In this document: positions 59,050 through 64,000 of the stretch, piece by piece
How positions within the stretch are numbered: the first letter of the stretch is position 1
Layout of the letters: each line of letters starts with the position of its first letter
Assembly (NCBI GenBank): GCA_036388895.1
Contig: DASVQY010000006.1
Span: 1 to 64,000, forward strand
Direction of reading: 5' to 3'
Origin: SXVE01 sp036388895
GTDB lineage: Bacteria > Acidobacteriota > Blastocatellia > Pyrinomonadales > Pyrinomonadaceae
DNA: 64,000 bases
Notes under the pieces: model-generated
Database searches by the model: none
Seen by the model: only the letters and a program-made list of their open reading frames with translations
Told to the model about the DNA's origin: nothing
Position numbers and translations under genes: made by a program

Positions 59050-62000
59050 ATGAGCAAATTAGAGTTTAAATCGAAAGATTTCGTTCATCTGCATATGCAT
59101 TCCGATTATAGCCTTTTACAGAGCGCCATCCAACTCAAACCGCTCGTAAAGCGTTTGAACGAACTTGAAATGAAAGCGTGCGCGATAACCGATTACGGCA
59201 ATATGTACGGCGCGGTTTCATTTTACAACAATATGAAATACGGCGGCATCCATCCGATCATCGGCTACGAAGCGATTGTTACGTTCGGCAGCCGTTTCGA
59301 TAAAAACGCGACGATCAAAGCCGGCGAGAGACCTTATTATCACATGGTTCTGCTGGCGAAAGATTACGAGGGCTATCGTAATTTAGCGTTTCTCGCTTCA
59401 AAAGCGTTCACCGAAGGTTTCCATCACAAGCCGCGTATAGACCTCGAGTTGCTCGCCGAAAAAAGCGGCGGTTTGATCGGTTTGTCGTCCGGGTTTGACG
59501 GATGCGTCTGGCATTTCCTGAGACAAGATAACGAGAAAAAAGTTTCGGAAAACATCTGTACTCTCGAAGATATTTTCGGCAAAGGAAATTTTTATATCGA
59601 AGTGCAGGACCACGATTTGGAAGAAGAGTTGGCGATCAGAAAAAAAATCCTCGACCTGTCGCGGAAAAATCAAATTCCGCTCGTCGCCACGAACGACGCA
59701 CATTACCTTACGCCCGAAGACGCGCGTGCGCACGCGATTTTGCTGTGTATCGGCGAAGGCAAAACCATCGGTGAAAATTCCCGAACCGCTTTCGGAAGTG
59801 AAAACTACTATCTGCGCTCGGCGGAGGAAATGTGGAATCTTTTCGGCGAAGAAATTCCTGATGCCTTAACGAACACTCTGAAAATTGCGGAAATGTGTCA
59901 GGTTGAAATTCCTTTGGGAAATAATTTGACGCTGCCGAATTACCCGATACCGGCGGACGCCGACTGCGAAACAGTTGACGAATATTTTTCAAAAGTCGTG
60001 ATGGACGGCTTTGAAGAAAGAAAAAACAAAGTTTGGCTGCCGCAGCAATCGAACGGAAAATTAAAATACACATTCGACGAGTATCACGCCCGAATTGAAA
60101 AGGAAATCGGAACCATCGTAAAGATGGGCTTCCCTGGTTATTTTTTAATCGTCTGGGATTTTATCAAATACGCGGTCGAGAAAAACATACCGGTCGGACC
60201 CGGGCGTGGGTCCGCCGCCGGGTCGCTCGTGGCGTATTGTCTCGGAATCACGGACGTAGACCCTCTGCAGTACGATTTGCTTTTCGAGCGATTTTTAAAC
60301 CCGGAGCGCATTTCGATGCCCGATATTGATATTGATTTCTGCGTTCGAGGGCGGGCGGAAGTTATCAATCACGTAACCGAATTTTACGGTCGCGATTCGG
60401 TTTGTCAGATCATTACCTTCGGAACAATGGCTTCTAAAGCGGCGATAAAAGACGTCGGACGGGCGCTGAATATGCCGTACGGCGAAGTCGAAAAGATCGC
60501 CAAGCTCATTCCTCCGCCGGTCCGGGGGCGAAACGTCAGCATCTCGCAGGCGCTCGAACAGGTCGCGGATTTGAGAAAGGCGATGGAGACGGATGCCAAA
60601 GTCAAGGACCTGGTTGATATGGCTCGGCGTTTGGAAGGCTGCGCGCGGCACTCGTCGGTACACGCCGCCGGAGTAGTCATTTCTCCGAAACCGCTTCACG
60701 AACTCGTCCCGATCGCTTATTCGGGCAAAAACGAACTGACCAGCCAATACTCGATGACTGATCTCGAGAAAGTCGGCATGCTTAAAATGGACTTTCTCGC
60801 TTTGACTACTTTAACTGTAATAAACGATTGTTTAATTTCGCTTAAGCAGCGGAAAAATATCGAAATAGATTGGAGCCATGTGCCGCTCGATGACGAGAAA
60901 TCTTTAGCGCTTTTCGGCGAAGGAAGAACCGAAGCGATTTTCCAGTTCGAATCAGCCGGAATGCAGGAAATTTGCCGGCGTCTCAAACCCAAGGAGCTCG
61001 AAGATCTGGCTGCGCTGAACGCGCTCTATCGTCCCGGACCGCTCGACGGCGGAATGGTTGACGACTTTATTGCGCGGCATCGGGGCGAAAAGCGCGTTCA
61101 GTATATCGTTCCCGAAATGAAAGACATTTTGAGCAATACGTACGGCATTCTGGTTTATCAGGAACAGATCATGCAGCTCGCGCAGAAGCTCGCCGGATAC
61201 ACGCTCGGCGAAGCCGATATGATGCGCCGTGCGATGGGCAAAAAGAAGCGCGAGGAGATGGCAGTTCACGAGCAGAAATTCGTCGAAGGAGCCGTCGAGC
61301 GCGGAATAAAGCGGGAAAAAGCCGAGGAAATATTCAAATTAATGGCTCAGTTCGCCGATTACGGCTTTAATAGAAGCCACAGTGTCGCGTATGCTTATCT
61401 CGCTTATCAAACCGCTTATCTTAAAGCGCATTACCCTGCTTATTTTTATGCATCTGTTTTATCTCATGAGGCGCAAGATAGCGCGAAGGTTTATAAATAC
61501 TCGACCGAATTGCGCTCTATGGGGTTAAAACTTTTGCCGCCGGACATAAACGAGAGCGGTCAGGATTTCACGCCGCTGGACGATGCGGTGCGTTACGGAC
61601 TGAGCGCGATAAAAGGCATCGGTTCGAGCAGCGTCTCTTCGATTATCGAAGCCAGGAAAAAAGGAAAATTCGCTTCCCTTTTTGATTTTACATCCAGGAT
61701 CGATCAAGGAGCGATTAATAAGAGAGGATTGGAGAGCCTTATAACCGCCGGAGCTTTCGATTCGCTTAAACCGGAACAATCTACTGTTAATCATTGGAGA
61801 GCGCGTTTATTCGCCGGAATCGAGCCGGCGCTGACGCACGGGCAAAGAGTCTGGAACGATAAATTGCGCGGGCAGAATGCACTTTTCGGCGCCGTCTCCG
61901 GCGAGAACGATACGAATGTACCTTTGCCGGATGTGCCCGCCTGGACGCAGGCTGAGATATCCCGGCAGGAAAAGGCAGCCGTCGGTTTTTATCTATCCGT

Positions 62001-62577
62001 GCATCCGCTCGATGATTATAAAACCGTTTTGTCAGATTTGAAGATTCAGAACATCGCTGATTATGAAGAAATAAAAACCGGCGATAATATTGTTTTGGCT
62101 GGAATTGTTTCCGCCGCTCAGGTCAAGTACAGTAAAAAAGGAAATCGTTTTTGTATTTTTAGACTGGAAGATCAATCGGGAGGCGTCAAGTGTCTCGCCT
62201 GGTCTGAGGCGTTCGTCAAATATTCCGATTATTTGAAAGACGACGAGGTTTTGATTGTCGAAGGTAAAGTCGAATCAACGGAGGGACAGGAGATTACGCT
62301 GATTCTCGGCGAAGCGAAAAGACTCGCCGATGCCGTGCCTTTAAAGGCGCGTGAAGTTTCCATTACTATGCCGTCTGAAGTTTTCGATGAATCTTACTTT
62401 GAAGAGATATTTTCGCTGCTCAGTAAAAGCCACGGCAAATGCGAGGTTCTTTTAAGTTTTGTGACAAGCGAGAACGTTTGTTTGGAAATGCGTTCGCAGC
62501 CTCTGCGAATACAGGGGTCGAGCGGTTTAGAAAATGAACTGAAAAACAAGGGCTGTCGAGTCTCATGGGTTTTGTAA
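59050..62577 (+). CDS. dnaE: DNA polymerase III alpha subunit
   Basis: A 1175-residue replicative polymerase: PHP domain FVHLHMHSDYSLLQSAIQL, the polymerase active site with PDIDIDFCVRGRAEV (about 423) and KMDFLALTT, helix-hairpin-helix GIGSSSVSSIIEARK, and an OB fold near the C-terminus (NIVLAGIVSAAQVKYSKKGNR). DnaE1-type length. It is transcribed divergently from miaB across a 26-base gap. No intein or insertion is seen. Confidence 0.96.
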   Translation: MSKLEFKSKDFVHLHMHSDYSLLQSAIQLKPLVKRLNELEMKACAITDYGNMYGAVSFYNNMKYGGIHPIIGYEAIVTFGSRFDKNATIKAGERPYYHMVLLAKDYEGYRNLAFLASKAFTEGFHHKPRIDLELLAEKSGGLIGLSSGFDGCVWHFLRQDNEKKVSENICTLEDIFGKGNFYIEVQDHDLEEELAIRKKILDLSRKNQIPLVATNDAHYLTPEDARAHAILLCIGEGKTIGENSRTAFGSENYYLRSAEEMWNLFGEEIPDALTNTLKIAEMCQVEIPLGNNLTLPNYPIPADADCETVDEYFSKVVMDGFEERKNKVWLPQQSNGKLKYTFDEYHARIEKEIGTIVKMGFPGYFLIVWDFIKYAVEKNIPVGPGRGSAAGSLVAYCLGITDVDPLQYDLLFERFLNPERISMPDIDIDFCVRGRAEVINHVTEFYGRDSVCQIITFGTMASKAAIKDVGRALNMPYGEVEKIAKLIPPPVRGRNVSISQALEQVADLRKAMETDAKVKDLVDMARRLEGCARHSSVHAAGVVISPKPLHELVPIAYSGKNELTSQYSMTDLEKVGMLKMDFLALTTLTVINDCLISLKQRKNIEIDWSHVPLDDEKSLALFGEGRTEAIFQFESAGMQEICRRLKPKELEDLAALNALYRPGPLDGGMVDDFIARHRGEKRVQYIVPEMKDILSNTYGILVYQEQIMQLAQKLAGYTLGEADMMRRAMGKKKREEMAVHEQKFVEGAVERGIKREKAEEIFKLMAQFADYGFNRSHSVAYAYLAYQTAYLKAHYPAYFYASVLSHEAQDSAKVYKYSTELRSMGLKLLPPDINESGQDFTPLDDAVRYGLSAIKGIGSSSVSSIIEARKKGKFASLFDFTSRIDQGAINKRGLESLITAGAFDSLKPEQSTVNHWRARLFAGIEPALTHGQRVWNDKLRGQNALFGAVSGENDTNVPLPDVPAWTQAEISRQEKAAVGFYLSVHPLDDYKTVLSDLKIQNIADYEEIKTGDNIVLAGIVSAAQVKYSKKGNRFCIFRLEDQSGGVKCLAWSEAFVKYSDYLKDDEVLIVEGKVESTEGQEITLILGEAKRLADAVPLKAREVSITMPSEVFDESYFEEIFSLLSKSHGKCEVLLSFVTSENVCLEMRSQPLRIQGSSGLENELKNKGCRVSWVL

Positions 62578-62655
62578 AGCTCTCGATTCAGTTTGGTTTT
62601 TATTTTTGCCTCTTATAATTGTTATATTTCTAAATATTTTTGTTTATGTTTATTT

Positions 62656-63531
62656 ATGGAAAATGAAATCGTAACGAGAGCGTTTGAACGCGTGCAGACG
62701 GCGAGAAATCCTTCCAGACCTTATTCGACGGATATTTTTTCTTCTGTTTTCGAGAACTTCGTCGAAGTTCACGGAGACCGCAGATACGCGGACGATGCCG
62801 CGATTGTTTGCGGTTTTGCCGTTCTAGGCGAACAAGAAGTTGCCCTTATCGGGCAGCAGAAAGGACGCGACACTAATCAGAGAAGATTTCGTAATTTTGG
62901 TATGCCGAAACCCGAAGGCTATCGAAAAGCTTTACGGGTAATGAAACTCGCGGAGAAATTTAAACGCCCGATAATCACTTTTATAGATACGCCCGGCGCA
63001 TACCCAGGCATAGATGCGGAAGAGCGCGGTCAAGCCGAAGCAATCGCCTATAATTTGCGCGAAATGGCTAATTTGGAAGTGCCGATTATTGTTGTTGTAA
63101 TCGGCGAGGGCGGTTCGGGCGGAGCGCTGGCGATTGGTGTGGGCGACAGAGTTTTGATGATGGAAAATTCCGTCTACTCGGTTATTTCCCCTGAAGGATG
63201 CGCCGCGATTTTATGGAAAGACGCCGCACAATCGGCTCGCGCGGCGGAAAGCCTGCGTTTGACGGCGGCTGATTTGTTTCAGAAAGGTTTAATCGATGAA
63301 ATTATTCCGGAGCCTTCCCTTTGGGCTCTGGCTGATTTCAAAGAATCAAAATCGCAAGTCGAGTCTGATAAGGTTTTAGAGAATGAAAAAGAGACGGATT
63401 TTGCGGTTATTTCTGAAAATTTAAAACGAGTGCTCTTGAGGCACCTGAAAGAGTTGAAAGATATGTCGGACGCGGAAAGAATTACAGAGCGTTACAGAAA
63501 ATTTAGAATGATGGGCGAGTGGATCGGCTGA
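62656..63531 (+). CDS. accA: acetyl-CoA carboxylase carboxyltransferase subunit alpha
   Basis: A 291-residue AccA: ARNPSRPYSTDIFSSVFENFVEVHGDRRYADD, GQQKGRDTNQRRFRNFGMPKPEGYRKALRVMKLAEKF, FIDTPGAYPGIDAEERGQAEAIA, and GEGGSGGALAIGVGDRVLMMENSVYSVISPEGCAAILW. It is one half of the carboxyltransferase that makes malonyl-CoA for fatty acids; the accD partner is not in this window. ATG 62656 starts the family domain; the frame extends to 62593 without homology. A strong terminator follows. Confidence 0.95.
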   Translation: MENEIVTRAFERVQTARNPSRPYSTDIFSSVFENFVEVHGDRRYADDAAIVCGFAVLGEQEVALIGQQKGRDTNQRRFRNFGMPKPEGYRKALRVMKLAEKFKRPIITFIDTPGAYPGIDAEERGQAEAIAYNLREMANLEVPIIVVVIGEGGSGGALAIGVGDRVLMMENSVYSVISPEGCAAILWKDAAQSARAAESLRLTAADLFQKGLIDEIIPEPSLWALADFKESKSQVESDKVLENEKETDFAVISENLKRVLLRHLKELKDMSDAERITERYRKFRMMGEWIG

Positions 63532-63570
63532 CGAAGTGATTTATTGGATTCTCAAAATTCTTTGAAAATA

Positions 63571-63626
63571 AAAAAGTCGAGGGAATATTTTGAAAATTAC
63601 AAAATATTCCCTCGACTTTTTTATTT
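63571..63626. terminator. bidirectional terminator between accA and ssb
   Basis: A perfect 22-bp stem (63571-63592 with 63600-63621, loop of 7) with A-run and T-run flanks separates the convergent accA and ssb genes. Confidence 0.92.
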
Positions 63627-63702
63627 TTTTTTCATTACGTTCACTTCGGCTCCTGTGAAGCGAAAAGGAAACGTGAACAATGGCACTGTCGCCGAGAGGT
63701 TT

Positions 63703-64000
63703 CTAGAATGGTATATCGTCGTCAGAAGGAACTGTCTGATTCATACTTCCGACCGAAGAATTTCTCGGCTCATCGTAACCGTTTTCCATTGGTGATTCCG
63801 AACCGTATTCGTCACCGCGACCGGCACTTATAAATTGCATATCGGTGGCGTGAACCTCCAGCGTATAACGACTTTTTCCGTCACGGTCATTCCATTCTTC
63901 AACTCGAAGGCGTCCCTCGACGTAAACGGGACTTCCTTTCGTTAAATATTTAGAAGCGTTTTCGGCTTGTTTGTTCCAGAGCGTAACGCGAAACCAGGTA
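63703..64000 (-). CDS. ssb: single-stranded DNA-binding protein, C-terminal part
   Basis: A reverse-strand frame is open from the window edge to TAG at 63703-63705; the N-terminal part lies outside. It reads WFRVTLWNKQAENASKYL, GSPVYVEGRLRVEEW, YTLEVHATDMQFIS, the end of the OB fold. An acidic disordered linker follows and the conserved tip DDDIPF, which docks RecO, PriA, Pol III chi and other partners. It binds and protects single-stranded DNA. recO is also in this window. Confidence 0.93.
   Translation of the reverse strand, partial: TWFRVTLWNKQAENASKYLTKGSPVYVEGRLRVEEWNDRDGKSRYTLEVHATDMQFISAGRGDEYGSESPMENGYDEPRNSSVGSMNQTVPSDDDIPF

Noticed and set aside
63544..63795. Forward 83-codon frame after accA
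   Set aside because: It runs through a 22-bp terminator stem and is antisense to the ssb C-terminus (DDDIPF end), which is clearly coding.

Overview
The window looks like a chromosomal segment of a Gram-negative bacterium, most likely an Acidobacteriota (Blastocatellia-like) lineage. This is inference from gene content: hslVU, an LptF-LptG fusion, a NamZ/DUF1343 gene, and an actinobacterial-style kinase/FHA/PP2C/FtsW/PBP cluster in moderately AT-rich DNA with many NTG starts and weak Shine-Dalgarno sites. No rRNA, tRNA or CRISPR array was seen.

Layout. 0-4.2 kb is an accessory islet: small unknown genes, a triple-HTH protein, a secreted protein with a conserved Cys tail, a SWIM zinc-finger protein, a previously unlisted 52-residue gene, and an XRE repressor facing a consensus promoter that overlaps a palindrome. 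4.5-11.4 kb holds alanine racemase, a biotin-dependent acyl-CoA carboxylase beta subunit, and a protein-thiocarboxylate cysteine pathway (cysM, a JAMM peptidase, and a sulfur-carrier/E1/rhodanese fusion), then a 1-Cys peroxiredoxin. 11.6-16.4 kb has a secreted alpha/beta hydrolase, a TPR metalloprotease and an rRNA methyltransferase. 16.5-25.6 kb is the PP2C - FtsW/RodA - PBP - FHA / Ser-Thr kinase - FHA cell-envelope signalling cluster. 25.7-41.1 kb is housekeeping: rarA, an ABC-2 exporter operon with a MarR regulator, fsa-type transaldolase, an FAH-family enzyme, hslVU, namZ, recO and lptFG. 41.2-43.8 kb is sahH-metK (SAM cycle).

The highlight is an 11,414-bp Tn7-like transposon at 43955-55368, inserted between metK and parB. 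Its exact ends can be read: TGT...ACA termini, matching terminal GAAACTAAAA motifs, further inverted TnsB-type repeats at both ends and a perfect 5-bp target duplication AAAGA. It encodes tnsA, tnsB, tnsC and a tnsD/tniQ-like gene. Its cargo is a type II CBASS anti-phage operon (XRE regulator, patatin effector CapV, DncV-like CD-NTase, E2-E1 ligase Cap2, JAMM peptidase Cap3), plus a TPR gene and an unknown ORF. Cap2 carries a one-base frameshift immediately after its E1 catalytic cysteine; the remaining 90 codons lie out of frame downstream. A 26-bp perfect palindrome upstream of the XRE gene is a probable operator.

Downstream of the element the chromosome resumes with parB-parA, a bifunctional-nuclease-domain gene, miaB, dnaE, accA and the 3' part of ssb, which runs off the window end.
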